The notes below the pieces were generated by a model. It had not been told where the DNA came from and ran no database searches. It worked only from the letters and a program-made list of their open reading frames with translations. This document shows positions 45,332-54,367 of a stretch of 64,000 bases of DNA, in pieces. The stretch covers positions 1-64,000 of the forward strand of contig CAZSXW010000001.1 of NCBI GenBank assembly GCA_964610385.1, in the 5' to 3' direction. Source of the stretch: CAZBSE01 sp964610385. GTDB taxonomy: Bacteria; Actinomycetota; Humimicrobiia; Humimicrobiales; Humimicrobiaceae. Made by a program: the position numbers and the translations under genes. Each line of letters begins with the position of its first letter. The stretch's first letter is position 1.

Positions 45332-46306
45332 TTACTCCAGATTAAAAAAACCCATTCGCTCAAATTTTTCTGCTCTTCTGGATTTTAATTCTTCACCGGA
45401 AAGATCTTTATATCTTTCCAGGGCACCTATTAAATATCTCCTTACAATTCTTACCATCCTCCTGGGTGCATTTTGTGCACCACCCATAGGCTCATGAATT
45501 ATTCTGTCTATGACTTTAAGCCTGAGTAGATCTCTTGAAGTCAATTTAAGCTCTCTTGCCGCCAGCTTTGTACCGGAAGGGTCTTTCCACAGGATAGCTG
45601 CACATCCTTCAGGTGAAATAACCGAATAAGTGGAATTTTCAAGCATTGCTACTTCGTTTCCGACTGCCAGAGCAAGTGCTCCACCACTCCCGCCTTCACC
45701 GATCAAGACTGCAATTATAGGCACTTTTACTTCAAACATAAGTAAAATGCTGTTGGCAATAGAACTTGCCTGCCCATCGTCTTCTGCCTCGAGATCGGGA
45801 TACGCTCCCGGTGTATCTATAAAAGTGACTATCGGAAAACCAAACCTTTCAGCCAGCCTCATAATTCTCTGTGATTTTCTATAACCCTGAGGTATGCTCA
45901 TACCAAAGTTATGTTCCAGCTTTTCCTTTATATCCTTACCCTTTTGATGGCCAATAATAGCAATAGTTTTGCCGTTAAGTCTTCCAAGTCCTGTAATAAT
46001 GGATCTATCCTCTCTGGTCAACCTGTCACCGGAGAGTCTTACAAAATCTTTAAAAATGCCATTTATATAATCCAGACATTGAGGCCTTCCTTCATCTCTT
46101 GAAAGCTCCACAATTTTCCAGACCCTTCTGGCCTCCCTTTCCACCTTTTTGTAACTCTCGATTTTTCTGGTGAGATCCCTTTCTGCATCCTTAAAATGTA
46201 TACCACTGAAAAAAGGTACCTTTTTTAATTTTTCCAGTTTTGATAATGACTGTAGTATTTCTTTAAGATAATTTTTGGGAATCTCTTCCAGCTTCTTTAA
46301 ATCCAT
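45332..46306 (-). CDS. accA: Acetyl-CoA carboxylase carboxyltransferase subunit alpha
   Basis: 324 residues. With AccD it transfers the carboxyl group from biotin to acetyl-CoA, giving malonyl-CoA. The crotonase-like core shows GRLNGKTIAIIGHQKG, FIDTPGAYPD, GEGGSGGALALAVGN and SPEGCAAILWKD, all standard for AccA. Last gene of the fabZ-fabD-fabG-fabF-accD-accA run, one base after accD. Confidence 0.98.
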   Translation of the reverse strand: MDLKKLEEIPKNYLKEILQSLSKLEKLKKVPFFSGIHFKDAERDLTRKIESYKKVEREARRVWKIVELSRDEGRPQCLDYINGIFKDFVRLSGDRLTREDRSIITGLGRLNGKTIAIIGHQKGKDIKEKLEHNFGMSIPQGYRKSQRIMRLAERFGFPIVTFIDTPGAYPDLEAEDDGQASSIANSILLMFEVKVPIIAVLIGEGGSGGALALAVGNEVAMLENSTYSVISPEGCAAILWKDPSGTKLAARELKLTSRDLLRLKVIDRIIHEPMGGAQNAPRRMVRIVRRYLIGALERYKDLSGEELKSRRAEKFERMGFFNLE

Positions 46307-46307
46307 C

Positions 46308-47084
46308 TTAATCCTTGAATAAACTTAACAATTTAGCAATCGTCCCCTTGAGTTCGCTTCTATTTATAATCATGTCTAACTGCCCGTTCCTCAAATTCCT
46401 CTCTGCACTCCCAAAATCAGAAGGAAGGTTCTTTTTTATGGTCTGTTTTACAACTCTCGGCCCCGCAAAACAAAAAAGAGCGTTGGGCTCAGCAATTATT
46501 ATATCTGCAATAGTGGCAAAACTGGCACTTACACCTCCGGAAGTAGGATTAGTAATAACTGTAATAAACGGGATCTTATTTTCCCTTACCCTGTTCACAC
46601 TTGAAACTGTCTTAGCCATTTGCATCAAAGATACTATTCCTTCCTGCATACGTGCTCCGCCGGATGTACAGAATATAATCAGGGGAATTCTCTTTTCAAT
46701 ACAGCGGTTGGATAAAAGCCTGATCTTCTCCCCTACCACACTGCCCATACTTCCACCCATAAAACTAAAATCCATAATACCAAGGGCAACATCATGTCCG
46801 TCTATCCTTGCCTCACCGGTCAGAACCGCTTCTGCAAGACTGGTTTTAAGCTTGGTTTCTCTTAATCTTACACTGTAGGATTTAAGATCATAAAAGTTTA
46901 AAAAATCAACCGAATTGATGTCTTTGCCCAGCTCGATAAAACTGTTCTCATCTATTGTTATCTGAAGTCTGTCTCTTGTATTTACATAATGGTGATGGTT
47001 GCAGTACGGGCATACCCAGAAATTTAGGATAAAAATCTCATTTTCAATATTCTTGCTGCAATTACTGCATTTAACTTTTTTCAT
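46308..47084 (-). CDS. accD: Acetyl-CoA carboxylase carboxyltransferase subunit beta
   Basis: 258 residues. The N-terminal zinc ribbon (cysteines in CSNC near 6-9 and CPYC near 26-29) is followed by the crotonase-like core with ALGIMDFSFMGGSMGSVVGEK, FCTSGGARMQEG and TNPTSGGVSASFA. Partner of accA, whose start follows its stop. Somewhat shorter than the usual 280-300 residues because the linker after the zinc ribbon is compact. Confidence 0.97.
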   Translation of the reverse strand: MKKVKCSNCSKNIENEIFILNFWVCPYCNHHHYVNTRDRLQITIDENSFIELGKDINSVDFLNFYDLKSYSVRLRETKLKTSLAEAVLTGEARIDGHDVALGIMDFSFMGGSMGSVVGEKIRLLSNRCIEKRIPLIIFCTSGGARMQEGIVSLMQMAKTVSSVNRVRENKIPFITVITNPTSGGVSASFATIADIIIAEPNALFCFAGPRVVKQTIKKNLPSDFGSAERNLRNGQLDMIINRSELKGTIAKLLSLFKD

Positions 47085-47096
47085 TTACCTTCCCAG

Positions 47097-48350
47097 CTAT
47101 AGATACTTTTTAAATCCCAGAGTAACATTGTGACCACCAAATCCCATGGAATTGGAAAGCACAACTCCGATTTCCCTTTCCTGGCTCACCTTTGCAGTAT
47201 AATTTAGATCACACTGCTCATCCGGATGGTCAAGATTTATGGTAGGAGGAATTATATTATTTTTTAAAGCCATTATCGAAGCTATAGCTTCGATTGCACC
47301 CGATGCGCCCAGACAGTGACCGGTCATTGATTTGGTTGAATTTATATTTATATTATATGCATATTTGCCAAAACACTTCCTGATCGCATTACTTTCGATA
47401 ACATCATTCAAAGGAGTCGATGTTCCATGAGCATTAATATGGTCTACTTCCTCCAGGGCTATACCCCCTTCATCCAGACAATTTCTCATACACCTTGCCA
47501 CATTTACTCCCGATTCTTCAAGTGCAGTTATATGATAGGCCTCTCCTGAAAGTCCATAGCCAAATATTTCACAATGTACTACTGCATTTCTTTTCAACGC
47601 ATGTGAAAGCTCTTCCAAAATCAGTATCCCGCATCCCTCACCCATTACAAAACCATCTCTGTCCCGATCAAAAGGCCTGGAAGCTTTCTCGGGTTCATCA
47701 TTCCTTGTAGAAAGAGCCTGCATATTGGAAAACCCTGCCATTCCCATCGGAGTAACAGCTGCTTCGCTCCCACCGGCGATCATAACTTCCGCATCGCCCC
47801 TTTTTATTATTTCAAAAGCATCGCCTATGGCATTGGAACCAGCCGCACACGCCGTAGTAGAAGTGCATACCGGTCCTTTAGCCCCACTCATTATAGAAAC
47901 CTGGGCGGATGCCATATTACATATCATCATAGGAATAAGGAAAGGACTCACTCTATCTGCACCTTTGGTAAGCAGTTTCTCATGTTGTATTTCCAGCGTC
48001 ATGAGTCCGCCCACTCCGCTGCCTATATATACTCCTACCTCGTGCTCATTTTTAGAATTGACCTTAATACCGCTCTCCTTTATAGCATCCAGAGACGCAG
48101 CAACTGCAAATTGAGCAAATCTATCCATTCTTTTTGCTTGTTTTAAATCCATATAATTTTCAGGTTTGAAATCTCTTACCTGTGAGGCTATTTTTGAACC
48201 TATCTTTTCAACATCAAATCTGTCGATTCTGCTTATACCTGATTTACCCGATACCAGATTTTCCCAGAACCTATTTACTTCAAGTCCTAATGCAGATATT
48301 ACTCCTAATCCGGTTACAACCACTCTTCTACACCTATTTTTTTTCTTCAT
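47097..48350 (-). CDS. fabF: Beta-ketoacyl-ACP synthase II
   Basis: 417 residues, a thiolase-fold condensing enzyme that elongates acyl-ACP with malonyl-ACP. Catalytic residues are visible: Cys in TTACAAGS, His in NAHGTSTPLND and His in KSMTGHCLGASGAIEA. VVVTGLGVISALG opens the protein as usual. It sits 12 bases upstream of accD and 36 bases downstream of fabG. In many bacteria acpP lies between fabG and fabF; here there is no room for it. Confidence 0.97.
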   Translation of the reverse strand: MKKKNRCRRVVVTGLGVISALGLEVNRFWENLVSGKSGISRIDRFDVEKIGSKIASQVRDFKPENYMDLKQAKRMDRFAQFAVAASLDAIKESGIKVNSKNEHEVGVYIGSGVGGLMTLEIQHEKLLTKGADRVSPFLIPMMICNMASAQVSIMSGAKGPVCTSTTACAAGSNAIGDAFEIIKRGDAEVMIAGGSEAAVTPMGMAGFSNMQALSTRNDEPEKASRPFDRDRDGFVMGEGCGILILEELSHALKRNAVVHCEIFGYGLSGEAYHITALEESGVNVARCMRNCLDEGGIALEEVDHINAHGTSTPLNDVIESNAIRKCFGKYAYNININSTKSMTGHCLGASGAIEAIASIMALKNNIIPPTINLDHPDEQCDLNYTAKVSQEREIGVVLSNSMGFGGHNVTLGFKKYL

Positions 48351-48386
48351 TGATTATTCTCTTATATAAAAATTTCGTCTTTTTTA

Positions 48387-49133
48387 TTAAATACCCATTC
48401 CGCCGTCTAAACTGACCACGGTACCGGTTATATAATTAGAGTCATCGCTGGCTAAAAAAAGCACTATATTCGCTACGTCTTTTACACTTCCAAGTCTTTT
48501 TATAGGAATCTGCTCCATTAATTTTTCTTTTACTTTATCACTTAATTTTTCAGTCATTTCCGTTTCTATATAACCCGGTGCAATAGCATTTACCAGGATA
48601 TTTCTACCTGCAAGTTCTCTTGCCAGAGTCTTGGTAAGCCCTATTATTCCTGCTTTCGACGACGAATAATTGCTCTGACCCGCATTACCGTGGACTCCTA
48701 CTATTGAGGATATATTTATTATCTTTCCACTTCTTTTCTTTATCATGTTCCTTGCTACATACTTGGAACATATAAAGGCTCCCGTAAGATTTATATCGAT
48801 TACTTTTTGCCATTCATCAAGACTCATACGAAGTATTAGATTATCCCTTGTGATCCCCGCATTGTTGACAAGAATATCGATCCCTTCTTCTACAGCCGTA
48901 ATGTTTTCTATGGAGCTCTCTACATTTTTTTCGTTGGTGATGTCCACTTCCATAAAATTTACTCTTTCCTTGCCGTGAGTCGATTTAAATTCTCTTAAAG
49001 TCTTATCGCCCTGCTCGCGGTCAATATCAAAAATATATACCACAGCACCTTCTTTTAGAAAAGTACTGCATATCTCTCTTCCTATACCCCTGGCACCGCC
49101 AGTTACCACGGCAACCTTATCCTTTAATCTCAC
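48387..49133 (-). CDS. fabG: 3-oxoacyl-ACP reductase
   Basis: 248 residues, a classical SDR that reduces beta-ketoacyl-ACP with NADPH. Motifs are TGGARGIGREI near the start, NNAG, SSIVG with the catalytic serine and NYSSSK (YxxxK). It overlaps fabD by 17 bases. Context in the fab cluster separates it from the unrelated SDR at 19.7 kb. Confidence 0.96.
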   Translation of the reverse strand: MRLKDKVAVVTGGARGIGREICSTFLKEGAVVYIFDIDREQGDKTLREFKSTHGKERVNFMEVDITNEKNVESSIENITAVEEGIDILVNNAGITRDNLILRMSLDEWQKVIDINLTGAFICSKYVARNMIKKRSGKIINISSIVGVHGNAGQSNYSSSKAGIIGLTKTLARELAGRNILVNAIAPGYIETEMTEKLSDKVKEKLMEQIPIKRLGSVKDVANIVLFLASDDSNYITGTVVSLDGGMGI

Positions 49134-50100
49134 TGATAATTCCTTCCTTCCGGAGTGTGTTTTCCATATACTTGATGTCTTCCATTTTATCAGTATTTAA
49201 TACTATGACTTCCTTGTCTCCTACCTCGGCTATCCTTCTGACCAGACCTGACAATACCTTGCCCGGACCGACTTCTATAAAAATATCCATGTCCATATTA
49301 AGTAAATATTTTATACTGTCCACCCATTTTATGGGATCCGTAAGCTGACAGGTCAATACTTTCGCGATATCATGTTTATTTCTAAAAGCTACCTCGGTAG
49401 TTGAAAAGAAAGGAAGGTTTAAATCCATAATTTCCACATTCTTATCTATAAATATTCCCAGCTTATCCGAGACTTCTTTCATTAATGGACAATGTGATGC
49501 CACACTTACCTTAAGGGGTATTATTCTTTTTACTCCCTTTTCTTTCAGCCTCTTTATCGCCCCTTTGACCGAATCTTTATATCCACTTATTACAATTTGC
49601 GTGTAATCATTATAATTGGCAATAAAAACCTTTTCATTAAAATCCTTTAAAACGTCCTTGATAAAATTTATACTCACTCCCAAAACAGCGGCCATCATTC
49701 CTTTAATGCTGCTATCGACCTGGTACATGCATTTACCTCTATAACTGACAAGCTCTACTCCCTGCTTAAATGTGAATGCCCCGCTGCTGTAAAGCGCACT
49801 GTATTCCCCAAGGCTATGTCCCAGTACAGTACCAATAAGAGTTTTATCCAAAGAAAGCTCCTGCATTATATAATCATTCAAGGCACAGCTTAGGCAATAA
49901 ATCGAGATTTGACTAAACCTGGTATTATTAAGCGAACTTTTGACATTTTTTCCTTTAATGATTTCGATTATATCTTTTCCTATGATTTTACTCGAAATCT
50001 CAAAATATTTTTTATATTCGTTGTTGGTCTCCAGAAAATCGATTCCCATATCTGTATACTGTGAACCCTGGCCGGGAAACATTAAGATAATTTCTTTCAT
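49117..50100 (-). CDS. fabD: Malonyl-CoA:ACP transacylase
   Basis: 327 residues. Loads malonyl groups onto acyl carrier protein. FPGQGSQYTDMG opens the protein; the nucleophile is in GHSLGEYSAL; a histidine in SVASHCPLM and the closing EVGPGKVLSGL are standard. Overlaps fabG by 17 bases and follows fabZ by 45. Confidence 0.96.
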   Translation of the reverse strand: MKEIILMFPGQGSQYTDMGIDFLETNNEYKKYFEISSKIIGKDIIEIIKGKNVKSSLNNTRFSQISIYCLSCALNDYIMQELSLDKTLIGTVLGHSLGEYSALYSSGAFTFKQGVELVSYRGKCMYQVDSSIKGMMAAVLGVSINFIKDVLKDFNEKVFIANYNDYTQIVISGYKDSVKGAIKRLKEKGVKRIIPLKVSVASHCPLMKEVSDKLGIFIDKNVEIMDLNLPFFSTTEVAFRNKHDIAKVLTCQLTDPIKWVDSIKYLLNMDMDIFIEVGPGKVLSGLVRRIAEVGDKEVIVLNTDKMEDIKYMENTLRKEGIISEIKG

Positions 50101-50145
50101 ATCTTCAGTATTCCTATTCCTTCCATGATCCGATCAAAAAACCTC

Positions 50146-50574
50146 CTAATCAAGAGCAAACATTATTTCTACCGTACAGGCAATATCACCTCCGACTGTA
50201 GCTTTCCCTTTTGCCTTCCCGATCTTCCTTTTGAAATTTTCCATTTCTACCTCTATCACCAGCTCATCTCCTGGTCTGACTATCCTTTTAAACCTGGCTT
50301 TATCTATACCTGCAAACAATACCAATTTACCTTTATTCTCAGGCAGCATAAGTAATGAAACCGCTCCTGCCTGGGCAATAGCTTCTACCATAAGAACTCC
50401 GGGCATAATGGGGTTAGAAGGAAAATGACCTTTAAAATAATACTCCTCCTGCCTGACATATTTTAAAGCCTTAATCCTTTTTCCAGGTTCCATATCTATA
50501 ACTTTATCAATTAAAAGAAAGGGATCCCTATGAGGAATTGCATTTTTAATATATTCCCTGCCCATTTCTTTCAT
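50146..50574 (-). CDS. fabZ: 3-hydroxyacyl-ACP dehydratase
   Basis: 142 residues of the hot-dog fold, dehydrating 3-hydroxyacyl-ACP. The catalytic His is in IPHRDPFLLID, the helix in HFPSNPIMPGVLMVEAIAQ, and the K-x-RFKRIVRPGD segment is typical. First gene of the fab-acc run; GGAAAGGA-like sequence precedes it. Divergent from birA, with 163 bases between them. I found no FapR-like operator in that gap. Confidence 0.96.
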   Translation of the reverse strand: MKEMGREYIKNAIPHRDPFLLIDKVIDMEPGKRIKALKYVRQEEYYFKGHFPSNPIMPGVLMVEAIAQAGAVSLLMLPENKGKLVLFAGIDKARFKRIVRPGDELVIEVEMENFKRKIGKAKGKATVGGDIACTVEIMFALD

Positions 50575-50737
50575 TAATTAAAATCCTTTCCTATTTAAAA
50601 CTTAATGGTAGAAAATAGAATTCTGTAGCTTTAAAATAGACGGAACTGTACTTTTATAGTTTCATATAAAGACTTTCTTTTTAGACCTTATTTATAATAC
50701 AATTTAATCAATATTTAAAATAAACTCCGGTTTTAAT

Positions 50738-51400
50738 ATGTCAGATTTTAACTTAGACAAATATTACAAATCCCTTAAAACCGATCATATGGGAAGAAGA
50801 CTTATTTATTTAGAAAAGACCGACTCCACTAATAATTATGCTTATGAACTTATAAAGAAAAGAAAAGAAAAACCAGACAGCAGCCTCAAGGAAACAGTAG
50901 TACTGGCCAAGACTCAAAAAAAGGGAAGGGGTAGATTGGAAAGAGAATGGATATCGCCTTCAGGGGGACTCTGGCTCAGTATAATACTTGAAACCAGCCT
51001 CGATCCCAGGGATCTCGTGGAAGTTACATTGATTGCAGCATATTCCATAGTAAATATTCTGGATAGAGATTACGGTATAAATGCATCTATAAAATGGCCT
51101 AATGATATATACTATAAAAAACTAAAGTTAGGCGGGATCCTTACCGAAGCTGAAAAAATGGCAGACATGACTTATTTGATCACAGGTATAGGTTTAAACG
51201 TAAACCTTACAAAAGAAGACCTTGCTCCATACAGCATAAAAGCAACATCAATCAAAACAATACTGGGCAGAGATATAGAAAGAGAAACTCTCCTCGCAAA
51301 TATACTGTTTGATTTTGAGACAGATTACGAATATTATTCAAGCACAAAAGATTTTAAGACTATATTTAAAAAAATAGAAAAGAAGCTTAAGTTCGGCTAA
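50738..51400 (+). CDS. birA: Biotin-protein ligase, catalytic domain only
   Basis: 220 residues. Activates biotin with ATP and attaches it to the carrier lysine. The biotinyl-AMP loop GRGRLEREW is at 63-71, and KWPNDIYYKKLKLGGIL and TGIGLNVN are standard. It lacks the N-terminal DNA-binding domain of E. coli BirA, so it should not regulate transcription. It also ends where the small C-terminal SH3-like domain would begin, which is unusual. The only obvious substrate here is the carrier fusion at 57.2 kb. Confidence 0.93.
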   Translation: MSDFNLDKYYKSLKTDHMGRRLIYLEKTDSTNNYAYELIKKRKEKPDSSLKETVVLAKTQKKGRGRLEREWISPSGGLWLSIILETSLDPRDLVEVTLIAAYSIVNILDRDYGINASIKWPNDIYYKKLKLGGILTEAEKMADMTYLITGIGLNVNLTKEDLAPYSIKATSIKTILGRDIERETLLANILFDFETDYEYYSSTKDFKTIFKKIEKKLKFG

Positions 51401-51431
51401 ACAATAAGGTCTCAGCAATTAAAAGAAAAAA

Positions 51432-52685
51432 CTACGCCTCGGTTTTCATTGCCTTTTTATTGGCAATCATTCTTTCTTCAGCGTTACTTACTACCAGATC
51501 AATATTTTGCGATTCTCTGGTCTTTATGTCAGACCCGATAGCAACGCTCATGGGCAGATTGGGTTTACTGTTCTGCTGGCATCTTAACTGTATTCTTTTA
51601 GTGACATTTTCTACATCCATTTCATCTGTATTTGGTAAAACCATAATAAATTCATCACCGCCCCATCTTACTACTACATCCTCGTTTCTGAAGCAGCTTT
51701 TTAATACTTCTGCAAACTTTCGTAACAGCAGGTCTCCCCTTTCGTAGCCAAAATTATCATTGATTTCTTTCAGCCCGTTGAGATCGCAAAAAATAATACT
51801 CAAGGGCAGCTGTCGTTTTGTGTTAAGTCTTTTTAATTCTTCTTCAAAAAAAGCACGGTTATAAAGCCCGGTCAATTTATCATGGAAAGAAAGATACCAT
51901 ATTTTTTCTTCAGCCTTCTTCTGTTCGGTTATATCCCTGTAACTCCATACTCTTCCCATTATCCTATCATCGCTCTTTAAAGGGGCTGATGAACATTCAA
52001 AAAATCTTCTATTTTTCAGTGCGATGATATCAATACTGTCCTGCTCCGAATCATGCAGCTCCCGGATTATTCCTAGAAATTTCTTCCGATCTGCTACCTG
52101 TTTATTCATAAGATCCAGTATTTTTTCATCTGTTTCCTGCTTAATGAGTTTTTTTGAGATCTTCCACAGTGATAGAAACCTGTTATTGTACATTAAAACC
52201 TTTCCCTGCTTATCGGTTACGTAAATACCATCTAGAGTAGAATGAAGTATTGCTTCAATCTTAGATTTTCCTCCTTCGATTTCCTCCTCTGCCTTCTTCT
52301 TTTCTGTTATATCCCTGGATATACCGAAAGTCCCTATTATCTCACCCTTTTTATTATAAAAGGGCATCTTTGTTGTTGACACCCACCTATCATCCTTACC
52401 ATGCCAGGTTTCTTTTTCTTCAATATTTACTATGGGTTTTTTTGTTTTTATTATGCGCTGCTCATCATCATAAGCCTTTTTTGCATGTTCTTTGGAAAAA
52501 AAATCAAAATCAGTCTTTCCTATTGCATTATCCGGTTTTTCTACCCCAAATTTTTTAGCGCAGGCTTTATTTATAAGTATAAACCTGCTTTGCAGGTCTT
52601 TAAAATATATACTGTCAGTGATGCTGTCCATAAGTGCATTCATCATTTCTGACTCACGGATTTCTGATTTTTTATTCTCTTTCAT
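51432..52685 (-). CDS. Diguanylate cyclase with two PAS domains
   Basis: 417 residues from the ATG at 52685, preferred because GGG stands 5 bases before it; an in-frame TTG lies 15 bases upstream. Two PAS domains (about 15-130 and 140-255) are joined by short coiled coils. The GGDEF domain (about 260-415) has an intact RWGGDEF active site and the RNED inhibitory site five residues before it, so product feedback is expected. It makes cyclic di-GMP in response to a cytoplasmic cue. No membrane segment. Converges with birA. Confidence 0.93.
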   Translation of the reverse strand: MKENKKSEIRESEMMNALMDSITDSIYFKDLQSRFILINKACAKKFGVEKPDNAIGKTDFDFFSKEHAKKAYDDEQRIIKTKKPIVNIEEKETWHGKDDRWVSTTKMPFYNKKGEIIGTFGISRDITEKKKAEEEIEGGKSKIEAILHSTLDGIYVTDKQGKVLMYNNRFLSLWKISKKLIKQETDEKILDLMNKQVADRKKFLGIIRELHDSEQDSIDIIALKNRRFFECSSAPLKSDDRIMGRVWSYRDITEQKKAEEKIWYLSFHDKLTGLYNRAFFEEELKRLNTKRQLPLSIIFCDLNGLKEINDNFGYERGDLLLRKFAEVLKSCFRNEDVVVRWGGDEFIMVLPNTDEMDVENVTKRIQLRCQQNSKPNLPMSVAIGSDIKTRESQNIDLVVSNAEERMIANKKAMKTEA

Positions 52686-52859
52686 TTTCACCCATAACAA
52701 AGTTATGCTGATTTAAAATAATATAGCATAAAATAATATAATGTTAAACATATCCATCCATAAGCAAATCCATATCCAGCAATATCAAATAAACTTAAGG
52801 ATTTTAAGTTGAACAAACAAAATATTAAATTTTTTACTTAATCATGGTATATTTATTCA

Positions 52860-53141
52860 GTGTCATTAGAAGTACCAAAAGAAAAAATAAAAGTTAAGAT
52901 AAAGACAAACTCGGCCATAGTAGTTGGTTATATACATATAATGCCCGGGAGCAGGGTCATAGATTATATAAGATCCCAGTTTAATAAATTCATTCCAGTA
53001 ACAAACACCACAGTGTATCCTCTGGAAAAAGGAGTAAAAGAAGACGTAAACATCAGCGGCAAATATGATATTGTTTTTTTAAATGTAGAAAATATCCAGA
53101 TGATAACTGTCATCAAAGAGGAATCAGACAGTAAGAAATAA
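52860..53141 (+). CDS. Small conserved protein of unknown function (DUF6812-like)
   Basis: 93 residues from a GTG without a clear ribosome site. The sequence alternates beta-type stretches (IKVKIKTNSAIVVGYIHI, then YDIVFLNVENIQMITVI) with SRVIDYIRSQFNKFIPVTN, a pattern seen in small proteins annotated as DUF6812. No catalytic residues or membrane segment are visible. Converges with etfA, 3 bases apart, and diverges from the GGDEF gene. Confidence 0.7.
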   Translation: MSLEVPKEKIKVKIKTNSAIVVGYIHIMPGSRVIDYIRSQFNKFIPVTNTTVYPLEKGVKEDVNISGKYDIVFLNVENIQMITVIKEESDSKK

Positions 53142-53144
53142 CTT

Positions 53145-54350
53145 TCATATCAGTGGCTTTCCACTGGTTATTCTCTTTATCAGCATAGGAACAACTTCAA
53201 AAATATCTCCGACAATACCATAATTGGCAACCTTGAAAATAGGCGCACTCGGGTCTTTGTTTATAGCAATTATGATATCCGATGTCTGCATACCGGCAAG
53301 ATGTTGAATCGCTCCTGATATTCCGCAGGCAATATACAGCTTCGGATTGACAGTTTTCCCGGTCTGGCCAACCTGATGAGGGTAGGATATCCAGCCCGAA
53401 TCAACTGCTGCCCTCGACGCTCCGACTACTCCTCCCAGCAGATCTGCAAGTTCTGCCAGCATAGAGAATTTTTCACTGCCTCCTAATCCCCTGCCTCCTG
53501 AAACAACTACATCATAGTCGGTAATATTTATATTACTATCCTGCTCTTTTTCTGTTCCTATAAGTTTATATTTAGTCTTGAATTTAGACTTATCAATATT
53601 TATGTATTCTATTTTTTTACTATAATCTCCTATGCTTTCTTTTATCTCTTTCTTTTCCATTACATGAGGTCTTACAGTCGCCATTTGCGGTCTTGCATTC
53701 CTGGTTATAATAGTAGCCAGGATGTTGCCGCCAAAAGTCGGTCTGGTCTGGAGAAGTATCTTCTTTTCCTTATCTATTTCCAAGCCGGTACAATCAGCAG
53801 TAAGACCGGTTTTTAAGACGGCGGCCACCTTTGGAATAAGCGTTCTTCCAAACCAGGTCGCCCCGGCCAGAAATATCTCAGGTTTATATCTGGCTATTAT
53901 TTGTACCAGAGCCTTGGTATAAATATCATCCAAATTCTTAGAAAAAACAGGATTATCCAGAAGATAAAGTCTTTCCAGCCCGTATTTAAATGCTTCCCGC
54001 GCACTTTCTTTAATACCACTTCCTATAGCAACCGCGGATAATTGAACTCCCAACTGGTCGGCAAGCTTCCTGCCTTCACTTATAAGCTCAAACCCTACAT
54101 CCAATATCCTGCTTTCGTTTGTTTCAAGATATATGCATACTCCACTGTAATCCGAAAAATCTTTTTTTTCTTCTGTAAGACCTGAGATCTCTATAGAATC
54201 AAATTTACATACATCGATACAAGCTCCACAGAACACACAATTTTGGCTTATCACTGCTTTGCCGTCTATTATTTCGATAGCATCATAGATACAGGCTTTT
54301 TTACAAAGTCCGCATCCTGTACATGTTTTTTCATTTACTTTGATTTCCAT
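53145..54350 (-). CDS. etfA: Electron transfer flavoprotein alpha subunit with N-terminal ferredoxin domain
   Basis: 401 residues from the ATG at 54350. The first 55 residues hold two [4Fe-4S] motifs (CTGCGLCKKAC and CVFCGACIDVC). The EtfA domain follows, with a C-terminal FAD site GGRGLGGSEKF, GASRAAVDSGW, QVGQTGKTVNPKLY and GISGAIQHLAGM. Ferredoxin-fused EtfA occurs in electron-bifurcating complexes such as caffeyl-CoA reductase (CarE) and lactate dehydrogenase (LctC). Operon with etfB and an acyl-CoA dehydrogenase. Confidence 0.95.
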   Translation of the reverse strand: MEIKVNEKTCTGCGLCKKACIYDAIEIIDGKAVISQNCVFCGACIDVCKFDSIEISGLTEEKKDFSDYSGVCIYLETNESRILDVGFELISEGRKLADQLGVQLSAVAIGSGIKESAREAFKYGLERLYLLDNPVFSKNLDDIYTKALVQIIARYKPEIFLAGATWFGRTLIPKVAAVLKTGLTADCTGLEIDKEKKILLQTRPTFGGNILATIITRNARPQMATVRPHVMEKKEIKESIGDYSKKIEYINIDKSKFKTKYKLIGTEKEQDSNINITDYDVVVSGGRGLGGSEKFSMLAELADLLGGVVGASRAAVDSGWISYPHQVGQTGKTVNPKLYIACGISGAIQHLAGMQTSDIIIAINKDPSAPIFKVANYGIVGDIFEVVPMLIKRITSGKPLI

Positions 54351-54367
54351 AAAAAGCAATCCCTTTC

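Noticed and set aside
50575..50737. FapR or BirA operator between fabZ and birA
   Set aside because: No sequence resembling either operator was found, and the BirA here has no DNA-binding domain.
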